64,000 nucleotides of DNA from positions 1,612,001 through 1,676,000 of the forward strand of contig CAXXJM010000001.1 of assembly GCA_963666475.2 (NCBI GenBank), given 5' to 3'. The notes under the pieces are model-generated. The model was given only the letters and a program-made list of their open reading frames with translations. It had not been told where the DNA came from and ran no database searches. Position numbers and translations under genes: made by a program. Each line of letters begins with the position of its first letter. The stretch's first letter is position 1. Origin of the DNA: JBFHIZ01 sp963666475. Its GTDB lineage: Bacteria; Bacillota; Clostridia; Lachnospirales; Lachnospiraceae. Below are positions 25,918 to 34,997 of the stretch, in pieces.

Positions 25918-27291
25918 CTATTTATCCATCATTTCATTCCATTTCATCAAGTCCTCTTTATTCGTTTCCCAAAATGATGTATCAAAATTTCCACGAACAA
26001 AAGTTGGATGATGTAAAATCAAATGCATCATGTCCGTATTTGTATCTATTCCTTCGATAATCATTTCCTGCAAGGCACTTCTCATTCTTCGGATTGCTTC
26101 TAAACGTGTCTCTGCGTGAACAATCACTTTCCCCATCATAGAATCATAATAAGGGCTTGTTTCATATCCCGAATATAAATCACTGTCAACACGCACCCCA
26201 AATCCTGAAGGGAAATGCAAAAACCCAATTTTCCCTGGGGATGGTCTGAAATTTTCTCTTGGATTTTCAGCATTGATTCGAACCTCAATGGCATGCCCTT
26301 TGATCACAACATCTTCCTGTTGAATTGTCAAAGGTAGCCCAAACGCGATGCGAATTTGTTCTTTGATCAGGTTTATTCCTGTTACCATTTCCGTAACTGG
26401 ATGTTCTACCTGAATTCTTGTATTCATTTCAATAAAATAGAAGGAACCACTCGCATCTACAACAAATTCGATTGTGCCAGCACTAAAGTAACCTGCTGCC
26501 TTTGCTGCTCGTACTGCGATTTCTCCCATTTCTTGTCTATTTTTCTCATTTAATATTTTAGATGGTGCTTCTTCCATCATTTTCTGATTTCTTCTTTGAA
26601 TGGAACAATCTCTCTCTCCAAGATGTATGATATGCCCAAACTCATCGCCTAGTATCTGAAACTCAATATGTCTAGGGTTGATGATAAGTTTTTCAATATA
26701 CATATCACCATTTCCAAAAGCTGCCAACGCTTCAGATTTCGCAGTATCGAAAGCACTCTTAATCTCGTCTTCAGAAAAGGCTTTTCGCATTCCTCGTCCA
26801 CCACCTCCGGCAGAAGCTTTAATCAGCACAGGATATCCAATGCGTTTAGCTTCACGAAATGCATCTTCTGCTGTCGCAACTAAACCATCACTTCCCGGTA
26901 CGACCGGTACATTATTCTTAATCATTAGTTCTCTTGCCGCTTGCTTATTTCCCATTTTATCAATGATATCAGCGGAAGGACCGATAAATTTTATTCCATT
27001 TTGTTCACACATTCTTGCAAAATCTGCGTTTTCTGAAAGAAAACCGAATCCTGGGTGAATGGCTTCACAGTTCATTTTTAATGCTGTCTCAATTAATGTC
27101 TCTTTTTTCAAGTAACTGTCCATAGCTTTTGGTGGACCGATACATATTGCATGTGTTGCAAGTTGCACTGCGAGAGATTTTTGATCTACAGTTGAGTACA
27201 CGACAACAACCTCAATTCCCATCTCCCTCGCGCATCTTAAAATACGAAGTGCGATCTCGCCACGATTAGCAATTAAAATTCGCTTAAACAT
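25918..27291 (-). CDS. accC: Biotin carboxylase subunit of acetyl-CoA carboxylase
   Basis: 457 residues. N-terminal KRILIANRGEIALRIL, ATP-grasp with the glycine-rich ASAGGGGRGMRKAF, then ERDCSIQRRNQKMMEEAPS and EMNTRIQVEHPVTE motifs, and the C-terminal domain. Carboxylates biotin on AccB using ATP and bicarbonate. Full length and intact; second enzyme gene after accB in the operon. Confidence 0.96.
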   Translation of the reverse strand: MFKRILIANRGEIALRILRCAREMGIEVVVVYSTVDQKSLAVQLATHAICIGPPKAMDSYLKKETLIETALKMNCEAIHPGFGFLSENADFARMCEQNGIKFIGPSADIIDKMGNKQAARELMIKNNVPVVPGSDGLVATAEDAFREAKRIGYPVLIKASAGGGGRGMRKAFSEDEIKSAFDTAKSEALAAFGNGDMYIEKLIINPRHIEFQILGDEFGHIIHLGERDCSIQRRNQKMMEEAPSKILNEKNRQEMGEIAVRAAKAAGYFSAGTIEFVVDASGSFYFIEMNTRIQVEHPVTEMVTGINLIKEQIRIAFGLPLTIQQEDVVIKGHAIEVRINAENPRENFRPSPGKIGFLHFPSGFGVRVDSDLYSGYETSPYYDSMMGKVIVHAETRLEAIRRMRSALQEMIIEGIDTNTDMMHLILHHPTFVRGNFDTSFWETNKEDLMKWNEMMDK

Positions 27292-27335
27292 TCAAATAAC
27301 CATACCTTTCTGGAGTATCGTGTGTAAGATCGTTC

Positions 27336-27794
27336 TTACACACCAGACTCTTTTATCTTGAATAGCACTTCGTCATATTGAACAAGTTCCTCATTTCCAC
27401 CAAGGATGTCCAAAACAACCCCGTCAACTGGTGAAAGAACTTCATTCATGAGTTTCATAGCTTCTATAAGCCCTAAAACTTCACCTTTTTTTACCTTTTG
27501 TCCAGACATTACGTATGGTTTTGCATCTGGTGAGGATGCTCTGTAAAATGTACCTACAAGCGGTGCTTTCACAAATGTAATTCCTGCTTCTACAGGTGTC
27601 CCTTGCGGCGTTTTCTCTACCACACCAACTGGCACTTCCATTTGCCCCATCACAGGTGTTTGCACATTGATTGCAGCGTTCGTTGTCATTTCTCTTTTTA
27701 ATTTCACCATGATCTCTTCTGTTTCAATTTCTAATCCTGATAACGTGGATTTCTCGAATTTGTCGATCAATTGATAAATTTCTTCCATCTGCAT
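27336..27794 (-). CDS. accB: Biotin carboxyl carrier protein AccB
   Basis: 152 residues. N-terminal helical part (MEEIYQLIDKFEKSTLSGLEIE), a linker rich in Pro/Val/Thr, then the biotinyl domain with Lys114 in EAMKLMNEV. The start at 27794 is preferred: AGAAAGG lies upstream, and the longer frame begun at 27854 would overlap acpP. Carries biotin between AccC and the AccA-AccD transferase. Confidence 0.93.
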   Translation of the reverse strand: MQMEEIYQLIDKFEKSTLSGLEIETEEIMVKLKREMTTNAAINVQTPVMGQMEVPVGVVEKTPQGTPVEAGITFVKAPLVGTFYRASSPDAKPYVMSGQKVKKGEVLGLIEAMKLMNEVLSPVDGVVLDILGGNEELVQYDEVLFKIKESGV

Positions 27795-27825
27795 ATGTAA
27801 ACCATGCCTTTCTAAATAGTACTTC

Positions 27826-28056
27826 TTATTTGCCTTGTTGATCAATATAATCAACGATGTCTTTTACAGTTTTAAATCCCAACAGATCTTCATCCGGAAT
27901 TTTGATTGAGAAAGCTTCTTCAATAGCAATGTTCAACTCTACTGCATCTAATGAATCTGCTCCTAAATCATCGTTCAAACTAGCTTCTAAAGTTACCTCA
28001 TCACTACCACAGCATAATGTTTCTACAATCAGTTCCTTTACTTGATCAAATGTCAT
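27826..28056 (-). CDS. acpP: Acyl carrier protein
   Basis: 76 residues, acidic, with the phosphopantetheine Ser35 in LGADSLDAVEL. The ATG at 28056 has GGAGG 7 bases upstream. First gene of the fatty-acid operon, directly behind the promoter and palindrome. It is the carrier for all intermediates and the likely effector of any FabT-type regulator. Confidence 0.97.
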   Translation of the reverse strand: MTFDQVKELIVETLCCGSDEVTLEASLNDDLGADSLDAVELNIAIEEAFSIKIPDEDLLGFKTVKDIVDYIDQQGK

Positions 28057-28104
28057 TTTTGTTTCCTCCAAATTTGAGTTTTCTTTTTATTTTCATATTT
28101 CTCT

Positions 28105-28138
28105 ATTTATTTACCTAAATATATTTAACTAAATAAAT
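28105..28138. promoter_or_regulatory. 34-bp near-perfect palindrome, candidate operator of the fatty-acid operon
   Basis: Two 17-bp arms around a central TAAATA/TATTTA match at 15 of 17 positions; the outer parts are ATTTATTTA and TAAATAAAT. It begins about 2 bp after the predicted transcription start of the acpP promoter. Size and symmetry fit one or two MarR dimers, and the MarR gene is in the same operon. A second smaller dyad (CAAGTT-5-AACTTG, 28163-28179) overlaps the -35 element. Confidence 0.65.
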
Positions 28139-28146
28139 TTATCGTA

Positions 28147-28175
28147 ATTATATATAGGATTTCAAGTTTTGTCAA
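28147..28175 (-). promoter_or_regulatory. Consensus sigma-A promoter of the acpP-fab operon
   Basis: On the minus strand TTGACA (28170-28175), a 17-bp spacer and TATAAT (28147-28152), all consensus. It is the only promoter of this quality seen between the gppA terminator and acpP, and should drive the 10.8-kb operon. Confidence 0.9.
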
Positions 28176-28192
28176 CTTGTCAAATCAACACA

Positions 28193-28226
28193 AAAAAAAA
28201 TCTCACTAAATTTGTGAGATTTTTTT
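28193..28226 (-). terminator. Intrinsic terminator after ppx/gppA
   Basis: AAAATCTCAC-TAAATTT-GTGAGATTTT (28197-28223) with T-runs on both sides. It separates the polyphosphate operon from the fatty-acid promoter. Confidence 0.9.
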
Positions 28227-28240
28227 ATATAAACATATTC

Positions 28241-29173
28241 CTAATGATAAATATTTGTCGGCGGATCGCACTCTAATCCCAATCTGTGATACATCTTCTC
28301 AATCAAATACCCTTCTCTGACTCCCCATGAAGATATTTTCATAGTTTTACAGTGATAAAGTTTCTGAATTTCATCCATAATCAACATTCCTGGAATAATG
28401 GTATGCATTCTGGCTGGAACAATCTTAAGTATTTGCTTCCCAACTTCTGATTTGTCATCCATAAATTGGTCAATTAATTTCGTAATATCTGCACAAGGAA
28501 CTATTGTGTTTTCCAGTTTCATGTCATAAAACTCATTGTACAATTTTCCTGTCGCGCGATTTGTTCCACCCACACCAAGTACAATATCTCTTTTGACCTG
28601 AGGAAGATCACTTTGATAAAGTTGTTGTCGGATTTTTTCTCGAATTTCCAAAATTTCTTTCTTTTTGGGTAAGATTCTTTCTACATGCTCCGAAAATAAA
28701 TTCAAAGATCCAACAGGAATGGAAACCGCCCTTTCAATTTTTTTATCTTTAAAAAAAACAAGTTCCGTACTTCCACCACCAATATCGACTACGATTCCTT
28801 CCTCTTCCGAAATGCAATGGGTCGCTCCAATAAAATCAAGCTCTGCCTCCTTCTCTCCTGAGAGCACTTGCACTCGAAAACCTGTACGTTCCATGATTTC
28901 TTCTATGATTGCATTGGTATTTGATACGTTACGTATGGATGCTGTAGCAATCACAAAAACATCATCAAAACCAACGCTATGCGTGATATTTTTAAAGTCA
29001 TTCAAAATATCAATGGCCTTTGCAATCCCCTTCTTTGACAATTTTCCATCTTCTACATAACTAGCAAGTCCTGCCATATGTTTGTTGTGAAATACTGGGT
29101 AAAAATCTTGATTGGCAACCCGATAACAGGATAATCGAATGGTATTCGAACCCATGTCTATAATTCCATACAT
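28241..29173 (-). CDS. Ppx/GppA-family exopolyphosphatase
   Basis: 310 residues, the short form consisting of the two actin-like ATPase lobes only. N-terminal GIIDMGSNTIRLSCYR and VVDIGGGSTELVFF are the phosphate-binding motifs. Hydrolyses polyphosphate or pppGpp. Start supported by GAGGAG. It ends the phoH-ppk-ppx operon, so exopolyphosphatase is the more likely activity. Confidence 0.9.
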   Translation of the reverse strand: MYGIIDMGSNTIRLSCYRVANQDFYPVFHNKHMAGLASYVEDGKLSKKGIAKAIDILNDFKNITHSVGFDDVFVIATASIRNVSNTNAIIEEIMERTGFRVQVLSGEKEAELDFIGATHCISEEEGIVVDIGGGSTELVFFKDKKIERAVSIPVGSLNLFSEHVERILPKKKEILEIREKIRQQLYQSDLPQVKRDIVLGVGGTNRATGKLYNEFYDMKLENTIVPCADITKLIDQFMDDKSEVGKQILKIVPARMHTIIPGMLIMDEIQKLYHCKTMKISSWGVREGYLIEKMYHRLGLECDPPTNIYH

Positions 29174-29202
29174 ATTTGCTCCTCTATGTCTTTCCGAAAC
29201 TT

Positions 29203-31422
29203 CTAGCGTTCTGCAATTAATATATCTTGCGCACTTTTTGCACCACGTTTCTTATCCACTCGAATGTAAGTTCCGTCTGGTTTGAGTTTTCTTCCTTTTA
29301 CCTGATCGTTCCACATAATCTGAAACATAGATAGAATTCTTTCTTTTAAATCCAACTGAAAAATTGGAGTACAGATTTCTATACGTTTTAAAGTGTTTCT
29401 TGTCATCCAATCTGCAGACCCGATGTAAATTTTGGGATCTTTTGCCCCAAAAATATACATCCTCGAATGTTCAAGATATCTTCCCACAATACTAACTACT
29501 TCAATATTTTCCGTTTCACCAGGAATCCCAGGTAAAATACAACAGATTCCTCTTACAAGTAGTTGAATCTTTACGCCCGCTTTCGATGCCTCAACCAGTG
29601 CCTCAAGAAGCTTAATATCCGTTAGCGAATTAATCTTTGCAGCTATATATGCAGGTTCTCCAGCCCTTGCCTTATTGCTCTCATCTGTAATCATCTCGAG
29701 CAACCGATTCTGCAATCCATTTGGAGCAACTAATATGTTTTCTTCTGGCTCAGCCAATTCGCCCAATCCAATTTTTTTAAATACATTTGCAATTTCACTT
29801 CCAATCACAGGTGAAGCAGTAATCAATGTTAAATCAGAATATAACTCAGCGGTCATTTCATTGTAATTTCCGGTTCCAATCTGCGTAATATATTCAAGCT
29901 TTTTATTGACTTTTCTTGTGATTTGACAGAGTTTAGAATGTACTTTTACTCCGTCAATACCGTAAATAACCTGGCATCCCGCTGCTTCTAATTCTCTAGC
30001 ATATTCTATATTGTTCGCTTCATCAAATCTCGCTTTCAATTCTACTAAAACAACCACTTCTTTACCATTATCAATTGCATCAATCAATGTATCTACGACT
30101 TTACTATTCTTTGCAAGTCGATACAAAGTCATTTTAATTGATACCACATTGGGATCATTTGCTGCCTCCTCCAACATCTCTAAAAAAGGCTTCATGGAAT
30201 CATATGGATAACTAAGTAGCACATCTTTCTTTTCGACCTGCGAAATAATCGAGATTCCCTTTTCAATTTCCTTTGGCCATTTTGGTGAGAACTTTGGAAA
30301 AAACAGTTCCGTATGAGAGCGAAGTAAGTCTCTAATTCTAGATACATATTTGGTGTCAAGAGGGACATCCGACATCAATACCCTGGATGAATCCAGACCC
30401 AAATTAGAACAAAGCACGCGAATTACCTGCTTATCCAGTGTTCTGGTAATTTCCATTTTTACAGGTTCCAATTTTTTTCTTTGTCTTATTGCCTCTTGCA
30501 TGGCATCCCGATAATTTAAGTCTTCATCTTCTACTGCTTCCACATCAATATCAGCGTTTCGCGTCAGTTTGACAAGTGACTTCGACTTGATTGAGTAATT
30601 TTCAAATATTTGATTCACAAAATGTAAAATAATTTCTTCTACGAGCATATATGTTTTTGTTTTTCCTGGAATGGATACGACACGTTCAATTCCGGGTGCT
30701 CCACATGGAATGATTCCAATTTTTTCTTTCCCTTTTGTCGTTTCCATAACTACAACCGCGTAAATCGCACCACTATTCATAAATGGAAAGGATTGTTTTT
30801 TTCCCACAATCATAGGCGACAAAATTGGTGCCACCTCTGCATTAAAATAATTTTGGATGTACTTCGCATCCTCAATCGAAAGATCAGCATAGCTTACTTC
30901 TCGAAGACCATATTTTAATATTTCTGCTTTTAAATCTCGATAAACTGCCGCTCGGCTCTCATAAAGACGCTTCGTTTCATCAAGAATTGCTTCAATTTGT
31001 TCTTTACTGGTCATTCCTGCTTTGTTGTCTCGAATGTTATCATCCAAAAGCAACTGATCTTGAAGGGTTCCTACTCTTACCATGTAAAACTCTTCTAGAT
31101 TGCTTTGAAATATTGATAAAAATAACAGTCTTTCACAAAGAGGAACTTCTCGATCTGCAGCTTCCTCTAGTACCCTTTCGTTAAATTTCAACCAAGATAA
31201 TTCACGATTTACATAGACACGTTGAGCCCTTGCATCTGGTTTTTCCAAAACAGAAAATTCTGGTTCCTTCACTGGATCAAACTGGACTTGCAAATGTTCC
31301 TCTTCAGATAGACTCGAAAACTCGTCTGCTTGAACAGATTCAGGCATTTGAGTTTCTAATGTACTTCGACGATTCCTTTTTTCTCTATACTTCATAAAAA
31401 ACTTCTGTAAATCAATTAACAT
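29203..31422 (-). CDS. ppk1: Polyphosphate kinase 1
   Basis: 739 residues. Domains N, head, C1 and C2 are in order: YVNRELSWLKFNERVLEEA at about 70, the SFPFMNSGAIYAVV head region, HSKLCQITR in C1 with the catalytic-type His, and GRYLEHSRMYIFG in C2. Makes polyphosphate from ATP reversibly. An N-terminal extension of about 65 residues is not part of the usual domain, and an ATG 9 codons in is an alternative start. Neighbour of ppx/gppA, so synthesis and breakdown are encoded together. Confidence 0.94.
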   Translation of the reverse strand: MLIDLQKFFMKYREKRNRRSTLETQMPESVQADEFSSLSEEEHLQVQFDPVKEPEFSVLEKPDARAQRVYVNRELSWLKFNERVLEEAADREVPLCERLLFLSIFQSNLEEFYMVRVGTLQDQLLLDDNIRDNKAGMTSKEQIEAILDETKRLYESRAAVYRDLKAEILKYGLREVSYADLSIEDAKYIQNYFNAEVAPILSPMIVGKKQSFPFMNSGAIYAVVVMETTKGKEKIGIIPCGAPGIERVVSIPGKTKTYMLVEEIILHFVNQIFENYSIKSKSLVKLTRNADIDVEAVEDEDLNYRDAMQEAIRQRKKLEPVKMEITRTLDKQVIRVLCSNLGLDSSRVLMSDVPLDTKYVSRIRDLLRSHTELFFPKFSPKWPKEIEKGISIISQVEKKDVLLSYPYDSMKPFLEMLEEAANDPNVVSIKMTLYRLAKNSKVVDTLIDAIDNGKEVVVLVELKARFDEANNIEYARELEAAGCQVIYGIDGVKVHSKLCQITRKVNKKLEYITQIGTGNYNEMTAELYSDLTLITASPVIGSEIANVFKKIGLGELAEPEENILVAPNGLQNRLLEMITDESNKARAGEPAYIAAKINSLTDIKLLEALVEASKAGVKIQLLVRGICCILPGIPGETENIEVVSIVGRYLEHSRMYIFGAKDPKIYIGSADWMTRNTLKRIEICTPIFQLDLKERILSMFQIMWNDQVKGRKLKPDGTYIRVDKKRGAKSAQDILIAER

Positions 31423-31446
31423 AACGTATTTACTTGTTTGTCTTTC

Positions 31447-32823
31447 CTACAGACGTTCAATTGCATCCAAAGCAAGCCGTGATCGTTCACACTCACTTGA
31501 ACTCAATGTAATCTGATAGCAAAGAGCACTTCCTTTCATTTTTTCTGATGCATACGATAACCCATTGGTTCTTTCATCAAGCAACGGATTATCGATTTGT
31601 TTTGGATCTCCAAGTAAAATGACCTTGGTCCCTTTTCCGGCTCTTGTAATGATTCCTGTTACCTGTTTCGGTGTCATATTCTGAGCTTCATCAATAATAA
31701 GATACGTTTTAACAAACGAACGACCACGAATAAAATTCATCGCCTCAGCAGTAATGATTCCTCTTGCAAACACTTCATCAATTTTTCCCGAAAGTTCATT
31801 TTCATCCTCATAGCGATCTTCTTCATTGGAATCAATCAGCTGCTCTAGGTTATCAATAATTGGTCTCATAAGCGGTGAAATCTTTTCCTGTTCCGTCCCT
31901 GGCAAAAATCCAATGTCATCATCAAATTGCGCATTGGGTCTGCTACATAAAATCTTACGGTATTGTTTTCTCTCTGCGTTCAATACTTTTTCCAAGCCTA
32001 CTGCGAGTGAATAAAAGGTTTTTGCTGTACCAGCCATTCCTTTTACAATAACTAAAGGTGCTTTGTCAGGATCCTCCATCAAAGCTTCCTGTAAGAAATA
32101 TTGACCTGCACTTCTTGGAGATACTCCATATGGTCTATTCTTTTTATATGTCAAAGGAACGATTTTCTCTCCATCAAATCGTCCCAGATGCGTTCTCTTA
32201 TTGGATTGATCAGCATATAATATCAAAAATTCATTGATTACTAATTTAATTTCTTTACGATTTCCTTCTTCATCAACTTGATAGACGTTTTCAGGACGAA
32301 TTCCACTTCTTTTAAATGTGCGAAAAGATTCTTCATCAACATATACTTCCGTTCTTCCCGTATACTGAGAATTCTCATAGTCCACCTGCTCAGTTGTATA
32401 GTCCTCTGCCTGAATACCTATGATTTCTGCCTTTATACGTAGCAGGATATCTTTTGTGACCAGAATGACTTTTTCTTCCGGGAACTTATCCACAAGTCCT
32501 TTGCACACTTTTAAAATGCGATTATCATTTTTTCCAGATGGTAGATCCGTCGGCAATGTAACTTCTGTAAAATTCTTCTCTACCTGTACGGTCCCTCCGT
32601 TTTCTAGTTTTACACCTTTGAGCAAGTCTCCTGCAAAACGTAATTTTTCAAGATGTCGAATTGCACTTCTGGCGTTTGCTCCTGTTTCACCGTCTGCATT
32701 TTTTAGTCCATCGAGTTCCTCCAGCACTACAAGTGGAATCACAACATGGTTGTCTTCAAAACACATCGGTGCTCTTGGTGAAAGAATCAGTACATTGGTG
32801 TCAATTACATAGGTCTTTTTCAT
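31447..32823 (-). CDS. PIN-PhoH family protein
   Basis: 458 residues. N-terminal PIN nuclease domain with Asp8 in YVIDTNVLIL, then a PhoH ATPase with Walker A GMAGTAKT and Walker B YLIIDEAQNMTPKQ. Related PhoH2 proteins unwind and cleave RNA. GGAGG upstream of ATG. First gene of the operon with ppk and ppx; the link to polyphosphate or phosphate stress is by context only. Confidence 0.9.
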   Translation of the reverse strand: MKKTYVIDTNVLILSPRAPMCFEDNHVVIPLVVLEELDGLKNADGETGANARSAIRHLEKLRFAGDLLKGVKLENGGTVQVEKNFTEVTLPTDLPSGKNDNRILKVCKGLVDKFPEEKVILVTKDILLRIKAEIIGIQAEDYTTEQVDYENSQYTGRTEVYVDEESFRTFKRSGIRPENVYQVDEEGNRKEIKLVINEFLILYADQSNKRTHLGRFDGEKIVPLTYKKNRPYGVSPRSAGQYFLQEALMEDPDKAPLVIVKGMAGTAKTFYSLAVGLEKVLNAERKQYRKILCSRPNAQFDDDIGFLPGTEQEKISPLMRPIIDNLEQLIDSNEEDRYEDENELSGKIDEVFARGIITAEAMNFIRGRSFVKTYLIIDEAQNMTPKQVTGIITRAGKGTKVILLGDPKQIDNPLLDERTNGLSYASEKMKGSALCYQITLSSSECERSRLALDAIERL

Positions 32824-32920
32824 AGAAGGTCCTCCAATATTTTATTGTATTAGTATAGGTTGTATAGAAACATTCCTCTATCGTCAGGTCGTAAAATATT
32901 CATGAAATCTATGTAAAGTC

Positions 32921-34948
32921 TCAGGATAACAGGTCGAGTAATTTTTCTTCACCAAGCGGTCTGTTTAATAAATATCCTTGTAGCAAGTCACAATTTTTTT
33001 CATCCAGATAATTTTGTTGAAACTGAGTCTCAATGCCTTCTGCAACAACTAGCATTCCAAGTCCATGCACCATAGAAATAATGGCTCCAACAATTTCTTT
33101 TTTTTCTCCATCATCAATTGCATTAATAAATGCTCGATCAATTTTCAACTTATCCAGAGGCAAATCCAGCAAATAACTTAAAGAAGAATATCCTGTTCCA
33201 AAATCATCCATAGAAATTCGGATTCCATGCTCTTTCAGGCGCTTAAAGGAATCCAATGCAAACTCCTTATTGTGTATAAACACCGATTCAGTAATTTCCA
33301 ATTCGATATCTTCTGGATTGACCTGCTCTTCTTCTAGTACTTTTAAAATATGTTTCACAAAGTAAAAATCATACATTTGAATAGTCGATACATTGACTGC
33401 AATAAAAAACTTTCCCTGATAAGTCTGTCGAATTTCGCGAATCTTTTTACAAACGGTACGAAGTACCCACTCTCCAATTTGCTTAATAAATCCGTTCTCT
33501 TCTGCAAAAGGAATGAACTCTGCCGGACTAATTCTTCCCTTTCTAGGGTTATTCCACCGTATTAGCGCCTCAAAGCCTGCAACATCCTTTCCTTTGCAAC
33601 AGTAAATTGGTTGATATTCCAAATAGAATTCCTTGTTGCGAAGAGCAATTTCCAGCTCTTGTTCCATTTCTATTTTGCTTAGAATTTGGTCTTCCATTTC
33701 TCTACGATAAAACTGCACATTATTCTTTCCGACTTCTTTCACTTTATACATAGCAGTATCTGCTGCTTTGAGTATTTCTGTTACATCCTTGCCATCTTCC
33801 GGATAAGAAGCGATTCCTATACTCACCGTAATTCTTGTTCTTTTCCCCTGAATGTTAAAAGGTTCCGAAAACAAAGCAATTAACTCTTTTGAATAGCTGT
33901 ATACCTCTTCACTTGTCTCCATACTACGTATTACAATGGCAAGCTCGTCCCCGCCTAATCGCCCAAACAAATCATTTTTATTGATTTTCTTGGAAAGCCT
34001 CGTGGTAATTTGAATCAATAAATCATCCCCAGCATCATGACCCAACGAATCATTGATCCGTTTAAAATTATCCAAATCAATAAAAGCTAAAAAAAAATTC
34101 CCCTGTTTCTTCTTGTATAAATCAATCAGTAGTTCAATATGTTCAAAAACACGTTTTCGATTTGGAATTCCTGTCAAGGTGTCATTATATGCTAGAAACT
34201 GCAATCGACTATTCTTTTTTTCGTTTTCATCATTCAACTCCATGAGTTGATCATTTTGATCTCTTAATTCTTCTTCTGTTGCTAGAATTTCCTCATATAG
34301 TGCAGATATTTCTTCTTTCTGACTCATGATATCCGTCAACTGATTTCTTTTCATAGCCATAATTCGTCGGTAGAAGAGATTGACTGTTAACGATGCTAAA
34401 ACCACAAGCATTAATGCAAGAAATAACAAAATCTCCATCGTGCGATCAAAAATAATGGTGTCAAGGCGATATATCGTGATTGATATCACATATAGAAATA
34501 CATAGGTAAAAATCATATACGCCAAGTAGGACCAGTCGGTTCGTAAAGTAGTGATTACAGAAATGAAGAGCAAAATGAACCAAAATATCATTCCAATCCA
34601 TGGATATAGAATAAAATATGTCACAAGAACCCCATACATAATCGTCAAAGAATTTAGATGTTTTCGAGCCTTCTGTGATATGCGAAAGTATTTGGAACGA
34701 AACAATAAAATTCCTACGACATAAAGCGAACCAGAAAGATACAACACCTCAAACAGATGCAAAGACCACAATACGCCTATCACCAAAATAACGGTCGCTC
34801 CAAAAACAACAGCAATTCCAAGTAGAGCAGCCACAAGATCACTCTCATATTTTAGTATTTCTTCTTCTGTTTTTGCATCAACAAGATTATCTAGTAAATC
34901 CTGGTAACTTTTTATTGATTTTCTAATTCCATTCTCTCTAGTTTTCAT
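32921..34948 (-). CDS. Membrane GGDEF-EAL protein (likely c-di-GMP phosphodiesterase)
   Basis: 675 residues. About six membrane helices (residues 40-195), a short coiled coil, a GGDEF domain with RLGGDELAIV (Phe replaced by Leu), and an EAL domain with FEALIRW, NVSTIQ, LEITES, DDFGTGYSSL, KIDRAFI and EGIET. The EAL catalytic residues appear complete. The RxxD inhibitory site before GGDEF is absent (NKND). It most likely degrades c-di-GMP. Last gene of the GGDEF-EAL/SBP/MCP operon. Confidence 0.87.
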   Translation of the reverse strand: MKTRENGIRKSIKSYQDLLDNLVDAKTEEEILKYESDLVAALLGIAVVFGATVILVIGVLWSLHLFEVLYLSGSLYVVGILLFRSKYFRISQKARKHLNSLTIMYGVLVTYFILYPWIGMIFWFILLFISVITTLRTDWSYLAYMIFTYVFLYVISITIYRLDTIIFDRTMEILLFLALMLVVLASLTVNLFYRRIMAMKRNQLTDIMSQKEEISALYEEILATEEELRDQNDQLMELNDENEKKNSRLQFLAYNDTLTGIPNRKRVFEHIELLIDLYKKKQGNFFLAFIDLDNFKRINDSLGHDAGDDLLIQITTRLSKKINKNDLFGRLGGDELAIVIRSMETSEEVYSYSKELIALFSEPFNIQGKRTRITVSIGIASYPEDGKDVTEILKAADTAMYKVKEVGKNNVQFYRREMEDQILSKIEMEQELEIALRNKEFYLEYQPIYCCKGKDVAGFEALIRWNNPRKGRISPAEFIPFAEENGFIKQIGEWVLRTVCKKIREIRQTYQGKFFIAVNVSTIQMYDFYFVKHILKVLEEEQVNPEDIELEITESVFIHNKEFALDSFKRLKEHGIRISMDDFGTGYSSLSYLLDLPLDKLKIDRAFINAIDDGEKKEIVGAIISMVHGLGMLVVAEGIETQFQQNYLDEKNCDLLQGYLLNRPLGEEKLLDLLS

Positions 34949-34997
34949 AATACTACCACCTTCATTCGTGTTACTTTTCTATCATAACATAAATCGA

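Noticed and set aside
28057..28200. Riboswitch or T-box in the fatty-acid leader
   Set aside because: Only an AT-rich palindrome and a promoter are visible; no conserved T-box or other aptamer motif and no second terminator.
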